From NCBI RefSeq assembly GCF_023702125.1, contig NZ_CP098415.1, positions 2,108,001 through 2,172,000 of the forward strand: a stretch of DNA of 64,000 bases. Direction: 5' to 3'. The notes beneath the pieces were generated by a model, which saw nothing but the letters and a program-made list of their open reading frames with translations, searched no databases and was not told the origin of the DNA. The position numbers were made by a program, and so were the translations under genes. The stretch is from Halorubrum hochsteinianum (GTDB lineage: Archaea; Halobacteriota; Halobacteria; Halobacteriales; Haloferacaceae). Of this stretch, positions 8,573 to 17,376 are shown piece after piece (position 1 is the stretch's first letter; the number at the start of each line of letters is the position of its first letter).

Positions 8573-10176
8573 CAGTCGTCCGCCGGCCCGGGGTCGGCCG
8601 GCTCGGCCGCGTCGGTTCGGTAGTGGGTCCCGACGCTCTCCTCGTTCGCCAGCGCCTGTCGGGTCACCAGCAGCGCCGTCACGGTCGCGTTGCGCAGCTC
8701 GTACAGCGAGCGCGAGGTCCGCGTTCGGACGTACGCGTCGACTTCGCCCTTGAGCCGGCGCAGGACGCCCAGCGCCCGGTTCAGGTCGTCGGCGTCGCGC
8801 TCGATCCCGGCGCACTCGTCCATCACGCGGCGCAGGCGGCGGAACTTCTGGCGGGCGAAGTCGTCCGGGAGCGCCGGGTCGCGGTCCAGCAGGTCCGGCG
8901 TCTCGACGGCCTCGGGGTCGGCGTCGACCGCGGCGTCGGCCGCGTCCGCGCCGGCGCGCAGCCCCCATACCAGCCCTTCGAGCAGGCTCGTGGACGCGAG
9001 CCGGTTCGCCCCGTGGACGCCGGTGCGCGCGCACTCGCCGACGGCGTAGAGCCGGTCGAGGTCCGTCCGGCCGCGGTCGTCCACGTCGACGCCGCCGCAG
9101 AGGAAGTGCTCGGCCGGCGCGACCGGGATCCCGCGGGACCAGTCGACGCCCCTGTCCTCGCACTTCGCGGCGAGGCCGGGGAACTCGTCCGCGAAGTCCA
9201 GCGGCCCCACGTCGAGGACCACCGACCCCGTCGCCTCGCGCTCCCGGTCGACCGCGCGGGCGACCACGTCTCGGGGCGCTAGCTCCGCGTCCGGGTGGTA
9301 GTCCGGCATGAATCGCTCGCCGTCGCCGTTCCGGAGGAGAGCCCCCTCGCCCCTGACGGCCTCGCTGACGAGGAAGCCGTCCTCGTCCGGACCGGCGGCG
9401 TACGCGGTCGGGTGGAACTGGACGAACTCCGCGTCCGTCACCGTCGCGCCGGCGAGGGCGGCCATGGCGACCCCGTCGCCGGTGGCCCCCGCGGGGTTCG
9501 TGGAGCGGGCGAAGAGGTCCCCGACCCCGCCGGTCGCCAGCACGGTCGCGTCGGCGTAGACGGGGATGCGGTCGCCGTCGGACTCCACGACCGCGCCGTG
9601 GATGCGCCCCTCGTGACCGATCAGCTCCAGCGCGGCGGCGTCGGTCCGCACCTCCACGCCCGCGCGGTCGTCGAGGTGGTTCAGGAGGGGGACGTGGACG
9701 TGCTTGCCCGTCTCCGCGCCGACGTGGAGGATGCGGTCCTCCGTGTGAGCCGCCTCGCGGCCGAAGTCGAAGCCGCCGTCGCCGCGGTCGGCGAACGCGG
9801 CGGCGGTTCCCGACCCGCCCGCGCCAGCGGAAGCGTCCGCGCCGGCGGAAGCGTCCGCCTCCCCGTCGAACGCCACGCCCAGCGTCTCGACGAGCACGTC
9901 GCGCACGGCGTCGTTGGCGTTCTCGACGAGCACGTCGACGGCCTCCGGGTCGGCCGTGCCGTCGGAGGCGGCGAGGATGTCTCGGCGAAAGCGGTCCGGG
10001 TGGTCGCGGGCGACGGCGATCCCGCCCTGCGCCCACCAGGACGACGCGTCCTCCGGGCGGGCGGCCTTCGTCGCGACGAGGACCTCCCTCCCCTCGCGGG
10101 CCGCGGCGAGCGCGGCCGCGAGCCCGGCGATCCCCGACCCGACGACGAGCACGTCCGCGGTCTCGTGTCCCGTCAC
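8572..10176 (-). CDS. nadB: L-aspartate oxidase
   Basis: FAD enzyme that oxidises aspartate to iminoaspartate, the first step of NAD synthesis from aspartate. It has the Rossmann FAD motif VVGSGIAGLAAALAAA near residues 11-26, SSWWAQGGIAV, the HTEDRILHVG region, the HPTAY active-site segment and the C-terminal GANRLASTSLLEGLVWG signature. I choose the GTG at 10176, two bases after the nadA stop region; the longer open frame has no family match. An alanine/glycine-rich insert near residues 107-123 comes from a duplicated 18-bp unit (9821-9856). Product about 534 residues. Confidence 0.93.
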   Translation of the reverse strand: MTGHETADVLVVGSGIAGLAAALAAAREGREVLVATKAARPEDASSWWAQGGIAVARDHPDRFRRDILAASDGTADPEAVDVLVENANDAVRDVLVETLGVAFDGEADASAGADASAGAGGSGTAAAFADRGDGGFDFGREAAHTEDRILHVGAETGKHVHVPLLNHLDDRAGVEVRTDAAALELIGHEGRIHGAVVESDGDRIPVYADATVLATGGVGDLFARSTNPAGATGDGVAMAALAGATVTDAEFVQFHPTAYAAGPDEDGFLVSEAVRGEGALLRNGDGERFMPDYHPDAELAPRDVVARAVDREREATGSVVLDVGPLDFADEFPGLAAKCEDRGVDWSRGIPVAPAEHFLCGGVDVDDRGRTDLDRLYAVGECARTGVHGANRLASTSLLEGLVWGLRAGADAADAAVDADPEAVETPDLLDRDPALPDDFARQKFRRLRRVMDECAGIERDADDLNRALGVLRRLKGEVDAYVRTRTSRSLYELRNATVTALLVTRQALANEESVGTHYRTDAAEPADPGPADD

Positions 10177-10178
10177 GG

Positions 10179-11309
10179 TCAGATCTCCAGCATTCGGTCG
10201 AGCGCGACCTCGGCGAGCTCCTTCTCCTCGGGCGCGACCTCGACGACGTTGCGCTCGCGGCCCTCGACCAGCTCTTCGAGGACCCACGCGAGGTAGTTGG
10301 GATCGATCTGGCGCATCGCGTTACAGTCCATACAGGCGTCGCCGCACAGCGGGACGACGTTCACCTCCGGGTGCCATCGCCCGAGGTGGTTGGCGAGGTG
10401 GATCTCGGTCCCGATCGCCCAGGTCTCGCCCGGGTCGGCGTCCGCGACCGTCTCGCAGATGGTCGCGGTGGAGCCGACCACGTCGGCCGCCTCGACGACC
10501 TCGCGGCGACACTCGGGGTGGACCACCACGCTGACGTCGTCGTGCTCCGCGCGGACCGACTCGACGTGCGACTCCCGGAAGCGCTCGTGGACCTGGCAGT
10601 AGCCGTCCCAGAGGATCACGTCGTTCTCGACGACGTTGCTCGCGTCGGCCGACTCCGGGTCCCACGGGTCCCACTCGGCGATCTCGTCTTCGAGCCCGAG
10701 CCGGTGGGCCGTGTTCTCGCCGAGGTGCTTGTCGGGGAGGAACAGCACCTTGTCGCCCCGGTCGAGGGCGTACTCGAACGCGTCGTGGGCGTTCGAGGAC
10801 GTACAGACCAGCCCGCCCTGCTCGGCGCAGAACGCCTTGAGGTCGGCGTAGCTGTTCATGTAGGTGACCGGGACCACGTCCGCGTCGGTCTCGGCCGTCA
10901 GCTCCGCCCACGCCGCGTCGACTTGGAGCGCCTCTGCCATCCCGGCCATCGGACAGGACGCCTCCATGCTCGGGAGGATCACCGTCTGTTCGGGGTCGGT
11001 GATGATGTCCGCGGACTCGGCCATGAACGTGACGCCGCCGAAGACGACGTACTCGGCGTCGGCGGCGGCGGCCTCCTTGCTCAGCTGGTAGGAGTCACCG
11101 ACGAAGTCCGCGTGCTCGACGATCTCCCGTCGCTGGTAGTTGTGGCCCAAGATCACCACGTCGTCGCCGAGCGTCCGGAGCGCCGATTCGATGCGCTCCG
11201 TGCGCTCCGCTTCGGAGAGCGTTCGGTATTCGGGCGGAAGCTGTTCGAGGTCGTCGTATTTGAAGAGACTGAGATCAGTCTCGAACTCCGCAGTTTCCAT
11301 TGCTGGCAT
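10179..11309 (-). CDS. nadA: quinolinate synthase A
   Basis: Condenses iminoaspartate with dihydroxyacetone phosphate to quinolinate, using a 4Fe-4S cluster. The 376-residue protein has the three expected cluster cysteines: in SMEASCPMAGM (Cys119), in WDGYCQVHERF and in CGDACMDCNAM near the C-terminus. LGHNYQRREIVEHADFVGDS is the typical N-terminal signature. It is first in the operon, with nadB starting two bases after its stop. A second ATG three codons in (11300) is an equally good start. The upstream AT-rich stretch (about 11341-11360) is the likely promoter. Confidence 0.95.
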   Translation of the reverse strand: MPAMETAEFETDLSLFKYDDLEQLPPEYRTLSEAERTERIESALRTLGDDVVILGHNYQRREIVEHADFVGDSYQLSKEAAAADAEYVVFGGVTFMAESADIITDPEQTVILPSMEASCPMAGMAEALQVDAAWAELTAETDADVVPVTYMNSYADLKAFCAEQGGLVCTSSNAHDAFEYALDRGDKVLFLPDKHLGENTAHRLGLEDEIAEWDPWDPESADASNVVENDVILWDGYCQVHERFRESHVESVRAEHDDVSVVVHPECRREVVEAADVVGSTATICETVADADPGETWAIGTEIHLANHLGRWHPEVNVVPLCGDACMDCNAMRQIDPNYLAWVLEELVEGRERNVVEVAPEEKELAEVALDRMLEI

Positions 11310-11532
11310 CGTCGGGTACCTTCGTAACTCAGTCTGTAGAACTGCGTGTTGAAAAAATTTCGTCTTCAGTAACTAGCAGTGATTAGAAACAGTACGCTTG
11401 GGGCCGTTCCGAAGCCGTTTTGTCGTCCGTCCCCGCGACGCCCGGCGATGAGTGAGACGCGTCGGGAGGGATCGCGGCGCGACCGCCGCGAACACCACGA
11501 TTATGCTGTGTCACTCCGTATCAACACACGGA

Positions 11533-12840
11533 ATGTCACAGCAAGAGGTCCAACAGGAGTTGTACGTCGACCAGTACACGCTCGGGCTCGTCGGGCCGGA
11601 CCAGGAGTGGGCGGGCACGGTCGCCGACGGGGGGACGGTGAAGACGTACACGCCGCCGGGTTGTTGGGGGCCGATGGTGACGCCCTCGTTCCGGGGCGGC
11701 CACGAGGTGACCCGACCGATCCGCGTCGAGGGCGCGGAGGTCGGCGACGCCGTCGCGATCCACATCCGCGACGTGGAGGTGACGAGCATGGCGACGAGCA
11801 CGGGGTCGATGGCGGAGCGCGAGGGCGCGTTCGGCGACGACCCGTTCGTCGACCACCGGTGTCCCGAGTGCGGCACGACGTGGCCGGACTCGGTCGTCGA
11901 GGGCACCGGCGAGGACGCGATCCGCTGTGCGGAGTGCGGCGCGAACGCCTCCTCGTTCGGCTTCGAGTACGGCTACACCGTCGCGTTCGACCACGAGAAC
12001 GCGGTCGGGATCACGCTCGACAAAGAGGGCGCACACGAACTGGCCCTCGACGCCGACGAGGTGATGGACATCCCCGAGAACGCGCGCCAGCACCCGATCC
12101 TGCTGTACGAGCCGGACGGGATGCCGGGCACGCTCGGCCGCCTCCGCCCATTCATCGGCAACATCGGCACCACGCCGCCCGTCACCATGCCCGACTCGCA
12201 CAACGCGGGCGACTTCGGGCAGAACCTGATCGGCGCGGACCACGACTACGGCGTCGAGACCGAGGCGGACCTCGAACTGCGCACCGACGGCCACATGGAC
12301 GTGCCCGAGGTCCGCGCTGGCGCGACGCTCATCTGCCCGGTCGTCGTCGACGGCGGCGGGGTGTACGTCGGCGACCTCCACGCGAACCAGGGCGACGGCG
12401 AGCTCTCCCTCCACACCACCGACGTGAGCGGGACGGTGACGATGGACGTGGAGGTGATCGAGGACGTCGACCTCGGCGGTCCCGTCCTCCTCCCGAACGA
12501 GGAGGACCTCCCGTTCATCAGCGCGCCGTACACCGACGAGGAGGTCGCGGCCGGCGACGACCTCGGCGACGAACACGGCGTCGACGTCGACACCGACGCC
12601 GCCCCGATCCAGGTGATCGGCTCGGGCGCGACGGTGAACGACGCCACGCAGAACGCCTTCGACCGCGCGGGGACCCTCCTCGGCATGGAGGAGGGCGAGG
12701 TCCGGGCCCGGTGTACGTTCTCCGGCGGCGTCCAGATCGGGCGGCTCCCGGGCGTCGTCCAACTCGACATGCTCGTGCCGATGGAGGTCCTCGCCGACGC
12801 CGGCCTCGACGACGCGGCGCGCGAGCAGTACGGGCTGTAA
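11533..12840 (+). CDS. acetamidase/formamidase family protein with zinc-ribbon insert
   Basis: Predicted hydrolase of short amides (acetamide or formamide to acid and ammonia), FmdA/AmdA family, 435 residues. Family regions include GGHEVTRPIRVEGAEVGDAV, HPILLYEPDGMPGTLGRLRP, MPDSHNAGDFGQNLIG and GGVYVGDLHANQGDGE. An unusual part is a short insert with CPECG and CAECG pairs (about residues 115-145), which should bind one zinc ion. I start at the ATG 11533 (MSQQEVQQELYVDQYTLG); the upstream extension is not family-like. The substrate is not certain from sequence. Confidence 0.87.
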   Translation: MSQQEVQQELYVDQYTLGLVGPDQEWAGTVADGGTVKTYTPPGCWGPMVTPSFRGGHEVTRPIRVEGAEVGDAVAIHIRDVEVTSMATSTGSMAEREGAFGDDPFVDHRCPECGTTWPDSVVEGTGEDAIRCAECGANASSFGFEYGYTVAFDHENAVGITLDKEGAHELALDADEVMDIPENARQHPILLYEPDGMPGTLGRLRPFIGNIGTTPPVTMPDSHNAGDFGQNLIGADHDYGVETEADLELRTDGHMDVPEVRAGATLICPVVVDGGGVYVGDLHANQGDGELSLHTTDVSGTVTMDVEVIEDVDLGGPVLLPNEEDLPFISAPYTDEEVAAGDDLGDEHGVDVDTDAAPIQVIGSGATVNDATQNAFDRAGTLLGMEEGEVRARCTFSGGVQIGRLPGVVQLDMLVPMEVLADAGLDDAAREQYGL

Positions 12841-13382
12841 GCGGTCCCCGCGCTCGGTCGATTTTCCTATTTTCGCGGACATCTGGGCGCGACCGCCTCC
12901 AAGTTCCCGGCCACTTACTACGACACAGTTGCTGTCGGGAACACGACCACCGAAGCCCCGGCCGCTCGGCCGTACGTAGCTGCTGCTTGTAACAGAGCGA
13001 TCGCTGTGAAGACCACCGAAGCCCCAGCCGCGAGGCGGGCGTACACTTGCTGCGGTCCTCGTCACTCGCTCCGCCCGTTCCTGCGGTCCTTGCGTCGTCT
13101 ACGCCCGCCTCGCGGCTGCCCCTTCGAGTCCCGCCCCGCACCGCTCCGCACGGCACCTCACACCTCCCCAGCCTCGCCGCTCGCTTCGTCGCCGGCGGCT
13201 CCGCCGCCGGCTGCCCGTGGCGCTTTGCGCCACGCTGCTCGCGGCGTCCCTCGCACGCGCTCCTCGCGCCCTTCGGGCGCTCGGAGGCGCGCGCCACCGC
13301 ACCGCGTTCAGCACGTCACCCGTATCGGTATGCGGTGCCACGACCCGCCCGTTTATGACGGTGGAACCGGGATGCTAACGCG
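12841..13382. other. intergenic region, no gene; holds repeat copy C
   Basis: A 542-bp gap between the acetamidase and cofH, both on the plus strand. Repeat copy C occupies 12947-13298 in reverse orientation. The first ~100 bp after the acetamidase stop contain ATTTTCCTATTTTCG (12859 on), a T-rich stretch that could terminate transcription. The last ~80 bp before cofH carry CGTTTATGACGG (about 13349-13360), a TATA-like sequence about 27 bp upstream of the cofH ATG. Confidence 0.6.
12947..13298 (-). repeat. interspersed structured repeat, copy C (hairpin module nested in stem 2)
   Basis: Complete copy read on the minus strand: starts GGTGGCGCGCGCC at 13298, has the CCCGAAGGG-capped first hairpin, GTGCGAGGGA, the GGCTGGGGAGGTGTGAGG core, GCGGGACTCGAAGGGG, and a 19-bp perfect stem 3 (13025-13043 region with 13098-13117). 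Terminal box GGGGCTTCGGTGGT closes it, and a second such box lies at the 12947 end. Its stem 2 does not simply close: it contains two further hairpins (13191-13211 and 13217-13233). These closely resemble, in opposite relative orientation, the pair found just outside copy A. Confidence 0.82.
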
Positions 13383-14816
13383 ATGAGTTCGGGCGGCGAC
13401 TCCGACGGGACCGGACCGGCTGGCGGGTCAGCGAGCGACGCGGACGGGTTCGGCTTCGCGGAGCCGGCGACCGACCAGTCGTTCGAGAACGCGCTCGCGA
13501 AGGCCCGCGACGGGATTCGGCTCACCGTCGACGACGCGACGGAGCTGCTCGCGACGGGGACGGAGCGCGAAGGGGTAGATCCAGTCCGCAAGGAGGCGGT
13601 GCTGGAGGCCGCGGACCGCCGCCGCGCCGAGACGGTCGGCGACGAGGTCACCTTCGTCGCCAACCTCAACAACAACGTCACGACGGCGTGTAACACGGGG
13701 TGCCTGTTCTGTAACTTCAAGGACTCCGCGCACGCCTTCGAGGCCGACAGCGACGTCGAGCACGCGGGGTTCACCAAACCGCCGGCGGAGTCGCGCGCCG
13801 TCGTCGAGGACGCGCTCGACATGGGGATCTACGAGGTGTGTTCCGTCTCGGGGCTCCACCCGGCGTTCGCGCTGAACGAGGAGCACCACGAGATCCTCGC
13901 CGCGCGCGACGACCCCGCGAGCGAGGTGAACTACAAGCCGCCCGAGGCGTACGCCACCGACCCGGGCACCTACCTCGAACAGATGGCGGCGATGTCCGTC
14001 GGCGGCGTCCACCTCCACTCGATGACGCCCGAGGAGGCGTACCACGCGAAGCGCGGCACGGACTGGGAGTACGAGTCCGTCTACCGCGACCTCGCGGCCG
14101 CGGGACTCGACTCCGCGCCGGGGACCGCCGCCGAGATCCTCGTCGACGAGGTGCGCGACGTGATCTGTCCGGGGAAGATCCGCACCGGCGACTGGGTTGC
14201 GGCGATAGAGGGCGCGGCGGCCGCCGGCCTCGACGTCACCTCGACGATGATGTACGGCCACGTCGAGACGGTCGCACACCGCGCGGAGCACCTGAAGGTG
14301 ATCCGCGACCTCCAGGACCGGACGGGCGCGATCACGGAGTTCGTCCCCCTATCCTTCATCCACCAGAACACCCCCCTCTACCGCCGCGGCGTCGTCGACT
14401 CCGGCCCCTCGCGCGCCGAGGACGAGCTGGTGGTCGCGGTCGCGCGGCTCTTCTTGGACAACGTCGACCACGTTCAGGCCTCGTGGGTGAAGTCGGGCGA
14501 CGCCCACGGGCTGAAGCTCCTCAACTGCGGCGCGGACGACTTCATGGGCACCATCCTCTCGGAGGAGATCACCAGCCGCGCCGGCGGCGAGTACGGCGAG
14601 TACCGCTCGTTCGACGACTACGTCGAGATGATCACGGCGATCGGTCGGACCCCCGTCGAGCGCTCGACCGACTACCGGACCCGCCGCCGGATCGACCCCG
14701 ACGACGGCCCCCACGGCCCGCGGCTCGGCCCGCGCGCCGACGGGACGCCGATGCTACCCGAGCGCGCGGCCGAGGGCGACGCCGCCGGAACGTCGCCCAC
14801 CGAGGCCGACGACTGA
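13383..14816 (+). CDS. cofH: 5-amino-6-(D-ribitylamino)uracil-L-tyrosine 4-hydroxyphenyl transferase (FO synthase subunit 2)
   Basis: Radical SAM enzyme of coenzyme F420 synthesis. It joins a tyrosine-derived radical to the ribityl-uracil and hands the product to CofG. The 477-residue protein has the cluster motif CNTGCLFC (Cys103, Cys107, Cys110), preceded by FVANLNNNVTTA and followed by NFKD, all typical of CofH. Later signatures are EVCSVSGLHPAF, GVHLHSMTPEEAYH and TSTMMYGHVE. It has an N-terminal acidic/Gly-Ser extension (about 1-30) and a disordered C-terminal tail (after about 440). CofG is not in this window. A TATA-like TTTATG lies about 30 bp upstream. Confidence 0.93.
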   Translation: MSSGGDSDGTGPAGGSASDADGFGFAEPATDQSFENALAKARDGIRLTVDDATELLATGTEREGVDPVRKEAVLEAADRRRAETVGDEVTFVANLNNNVTTACNTGCLFCNFKDSAHAFEADSDVEHAGFTKPPAESRAVVEDALDMGIYEVCSVSGLHPAFALNEEHHEILAARDDPASEVNYKPPEAYATDPGTYLEQMAAMSVGGVHLHSMTPEEAYHAKRGTDWEYESVYRDLAAAGLDSAPGTAAEILVDEVRDVICPGKIRTGDWVAAIEGAAAAGLDVTSTMMYGHVETVAHRAEHLKVIRDLQDRTGAITEFVPLSFIHQNTPLYRRGVVDSGPSRAEDELVVAVARLFLDNVDHVQASWVKSGDAHGLKLLNCGADDFMGTILSEEITSRAGGEYGEYRSFDDYVEMITAIGRTPVERSTDYRTRRRIDPDDGPHGPRLGPRADGTPMLPERAAEGDAAGTSPTEADD

Positions 14817-14926
14817 ACCGGGACGATCGACCGGTCGGGACGATCGGTCGAAGCGACCGGTTGAACGCCGAACACGTTCCGGCGACCGCCGGCGACTCCC
14901 AGCGAGTGGGAACCGCCGGTATCGCC

Positions 14927-14932
14927 TTTATG
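14927..14932 (+). promoter_or_regulatory. TATA-like box for a leaderless transcript
   Basis: TTTATG centred about 28 bp before the ATG at 14957. That is the spacing expected when an archaeal transcript starts at or next to its start codon. It argues for the 14957 start of the winged-helix gene over the ATG at 14930, which overlaps the box itself. Confidence 0.45.
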
Positions 14933-14956
14933 ACGGTACTCGTTACCACGTGTGAG

Positions 14957-15274
14957 ATGGGGGCACCAGACGCACGACCGACCGACCGTCAGGTGGGAGA
15001 TTCCGAGGCGCGGGCCGGCGACGCGCTCGATTCGGACCGCCCGTCGCTCACGCGGTCCGACGAGCGACTGCTCGCGTACCTCGCCGACGTCGGTGCCGAC
15101 TATCAGGCGTTCATCGCGGGGAACACCGGCCTGTACGACGACCACGTCGAGTCGCGGCTGACCGCGCTGGCGGACGCCGGTCTCGTCGAGCGCGTCTCCG
15201 GCGAGGCCGTCTACCGCGTTACCGACGCGGGGCGCGACGCGCTCCGCGACGACTGCCCGCGCTGGTCGGACTGA
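14957..15274 (+). CDS. small winged-helix protein (DUF2250-like)
   Basis: 105-residue protein with a disordered acidic N-terminus and a winged-helix fold from about residue 35: SDERLLAYLADVGADYQAF, a recognition-helix region DDHVESRLTALADAGLVERV, and the wing GEAVYRVTDAGRDAL. It is probably a DNA-binding regulator of the small archaeal MarR/DUF2250-like type. The start at 14957 (MGAPDARPTD) is favoured because TTTATG lies the right distance upstream; the alternative ATG at 14930 would add nine residues. No neighbouring gene tells its target. Confidence 0.72.
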   Translation: MGAPDARPTDRQVGDSEARAGDALDSDRPSLTRSDERLLAYLADVGADYQAFIAGNTGLYDDHVESRLTALADAGLVERVSGEAVYRVTDAGRDALRDDCPRWSD

Positions 15275-15304
15275 GAGAACGGTTCCGAGCCGCCGGGACG
15301 GCGC

Positions 15305-16528
15305 TTATCGACCGAGCTCCGCGTGCGCCGACGAGAGGTGTCGCGACCCGAGCGCCGCGAGCAGGTTGAGTTCGCCCGCGAGCGCGCAGACCGCGATCGA
15401 CTCCGCGAGCGCGTCGGCGTTGGCCCCGGCCGGGTCGCCGCCGCCGGCGACCCCGAGGATCTCAAGGCTCGCGCGCTGGGTCGCCAGCTTCGTCCCGCCG
15501 CCGACGGTCCCGACTTCGAGGCTCGCCAGCGAGACGGAGGCGTAGAGGTCGCCGTCGTCGGTCGTCTCGGCGGTCGTGATCGCGTTCGCGCCCTCGACGA
15601 CCTGCGCCTCGTCCTGCCCGGTGGCGAGGAACATCGCGGCGACCGCGTTGGCGACGTGGGCGTTGAAGCCGAGCGCGCCCGCCTTCGCGGAGCCGACGAG
15701 GTTCTTCCGGGTGTTGATCTCGGCGATCGCCTCCGGGGTCGTGTGGAGGCGCTCCTCGACGACCTCGCGGGGGATCGTCGCGTCCGCGACGACCGAGCGC
15801 CCGCGCCCCTCGACGGCGTTGATCGCGGCAGGCTTCTTGTCGGAACAGAGGTTCCCCGAGAGCGCGACCAGCGAGGCGTCCGTCTCGGCCTCGATCACGT
15901 CGCAGGCCTCGCGGGTCGCGATGGTGGCCATGTTCATCCCCATCGCGTCCTTCGTGTCGTAGCGGAACCGGCAGAACACGTTGTTGCCGACGACGTACGG
16001 CGTCACGTCGAGCAGTTCGCCGTGGCTCGTCGTCGACTCCGCCGCCTCGGCGAGCGCGTCCTCGTTGTCCCGAACCCACGCGACGAGCGCCTCGGCCTCG
16101 GCGACGCCCGCGACCCGGAAGACCGGCGCGCGCGTCATCCCGCTCTTGGTCACCCGAGCCGTCGCGCCGCCGGCGCGTTCGATGGCGGAGCAGCCGCGGT
16201 TGATCGACGCGACGAGCGCGCCCTCGGTGGTCGCCAGCGGGAGGTAGCGCTCGCCCGAGCGGGCGCTCCCGTCGATCGTCACCGGGCCGGCGACGCCGAC
16301 CGGCACCTGGACGCCGCCGAGCGTGTTCTCGATGTTCGAGCCGTGGACCGCCTCGGCGTCGAACGTGTACTCGCCGAGCGGGTCGAGGTCGGCGTCGGTC
16401 GCCTCCGCGACGAGCAGCCGGCGCGCGGCGGTCGCCGTGTCGGCGTCGGCGTGGTCTTCCAGCTCGTGGAAGCGGAGGTCGCCGTCGCGGACGCGGGCCG
16501 CGAGGTCCGCTGGAGTCGGTTGCGACAT
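15305..16528 (-). CDS. hmgA: hydroxymethylglutaryl-CoA reductase (NADPH)
   Basis: Reduces HMG-CoA to mevalonate, the committed step for archaeal isoprenoid lipids; in haloarchaea it is the target of mevinolin/statins. The 407-residue class I enzyme shows EAVHGSNIENTLGGVQVPVG (catalytic Glu), ATTEGALVASINRG, the nucleotide-binding DAMGMNM, SDKKPAAIN with the catalytic Lys, and EVGTVGGGTKL near the C-terminus. The ATG at 16528 gives the usual short N-terminus. The gene stands alone, convergent with the small winged-helix gene. Confidence 0.97.
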   Translation of the reverse strand: MSQPTPADLAARVRDGDLRFHELEDHADADTATAARRLLVAEATDADLDPLGEYTFDAEAVHGSNIENTLGGVQVPVGVAGPVTIDGSARSGERYLPLATTEGALVASINRGCSAIERAGGATARVTKSGMTRAPVFRVAGVAEAEALVAWVRDNEDALAEAAESTTSHGELLDVTPYVVGNNVFCRFRYDTKDAMGMNMATIATREACDVIEAETDASLVALSGNLCSDKKPAAINAVEGRGRSVVADATIPREVVEERLHTTPEAIAEINTRKNLVGSAKAGALGFNAHVANAVAAMFLATGQDEAQVVEGANAITTAETTDDGDLYASVSLASLEVGTVGGGTKLATQRASLEILGVAGGGDPAGANADALAESIAVCALAGELNLLAALGSRHLSSAHAELGR

Positions 16529-16610
16529 GCCGACCAGTCCTCGCGGCGGGCGCTAATGGCTGTCGGTTCCGGGGCTCTCGTGGGAGGACGACGAGACGCT
16601 CAACGGGCGA

Positions 16611-17084
16611 CTACCGACCGACGAACCCGGAGAGCCGCTCGCGGATCGACTCCCCGCCGAGCTTGAGGTAGTAGGCGTCGCCGCCGTCCTCGTAGTAGTC
16701 GTCGATGCGGCGGATCACTTCGAAGCCGAGGTGTTCGTAGAAGCCGAGCGCGGGGCGGTTGGTCGTGCGGGCGTGGCAGGTGACCGAGCGGTGCTGCTCG
16801 GCCACGTCGGCGATGAGCCGCTCGGCGTGGCCGCGGCCGCGGTGGTCCGGGTGGACGGCGAGAAAGAGGATGTAGCCGTCCTGACGGACGGACGCGAAGG
16901 CGACGAGCCGGTCGTTCTCGACGAGCAGGTGGGCGGTCGACCGGCGGTACGCGTCGACGAAGAAGCCGCGTCGCTGTCTGAGGACGCCCTCAGCGGACCG
17001 AATTCGCTCTTTGAGCTCCCACGCGGCGGTCGCGTAGTCGGACTCGCCGGGCGGGTCGATCCGCTTTTCGACGTTGACGCTCAC
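16611..17084 (-). CDS. GNAT-family N-acetyltransferase (RimI-like)
   Basis: 157-residue acetyltransferase. The acetyl-CoA binding motif A is AVHPDHRGRGHAERLI (about 77-92), followed by ARTTNRPALGFYEHLGFEV, a usual motif B with the NxxxxxFYExxGF pattern. RimI-type enzymes acetylate protein N-termini, but the substrate here is not certain. The start codon region lies beside a 31-bp tandem repeat array that fills the divergent promoter region shared with the DUF502 gene. Confidence 0.85.
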   Translation of the reverse strand: MSVNVEKRIDPPGESDYATAAWELKERIRSAEGVLRQRRGFFVDAYRRSTAHLLVENDRLVAFASVRQDGYILFLAVHPDHRGRGHAERLIADVAEQHRSVTCHARTTNRPALGFYEHLGFEVIRRIDDYYEDGGDAYYLKLGGESIRERLSGFVGR

Positions 17085-17122
17085 TGCGATGACCTAACAC
17101 GCCAGCGGAATATAACTCCACC

Positions 17123-17270
17123 GCCAGCGGGGACCGTTGCGGGCGGCTGCGCCGCCAGCGGGGACCGTTGCGGGCGGCTGCGCCGCCAGCGAGAACGGTT
17201 GCGGACGGCTGCGCCGCCAGCGAGAACGGTTGCGGGCGGCTGCGCCGCCAGCGAGAACGGTTGCGGGCGG
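17123..17270. repeat. 31-bp direct tandem repeat array, about 4.8 copies
   Basis: Units begin at 17123, 17154, 17185, 17216 and 17247, an exact 31-bp period. Each unit begins GCCAGCG, contains ACCGTTGCGG or AACGGTTGCGG, then GGCTGCGCC. The first two units share GGGGACC and the last three share GAGAACGG, so the array grew by at least two duplication steps. There are no spacers, so it is not a CRISPR array. It fills most of the 292-bp divergent gap between the GNAT and DUF502 genes and could affect promoters of both. Confidence 0.9.
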
Positions 17271-17376
17271 AAGACTTCCTCTCGGCGGGTCGGCGTCGGT
17301 CTGCGACGGGAGCGTGACAGGGTCGACGAGAGCGTGACCGAAGGGTTTTGTCGCGGTCGGGCGTGGACGATCGCAA

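Noticed and set aside
9821-9856. 18-bp duplicated unit in nadB as a mobile repeat
   Set aside because: It is an in-frame Ala/Ser/Gly duplication within a loop, a common slippage product in GC-rich genes; it does not recur elsewhere in the window.
17123-17270. CRISPR array
   Set aside because: The 31-bp units follow one another with no spacers, there are two subtypes only, and no cas gene is in the window.
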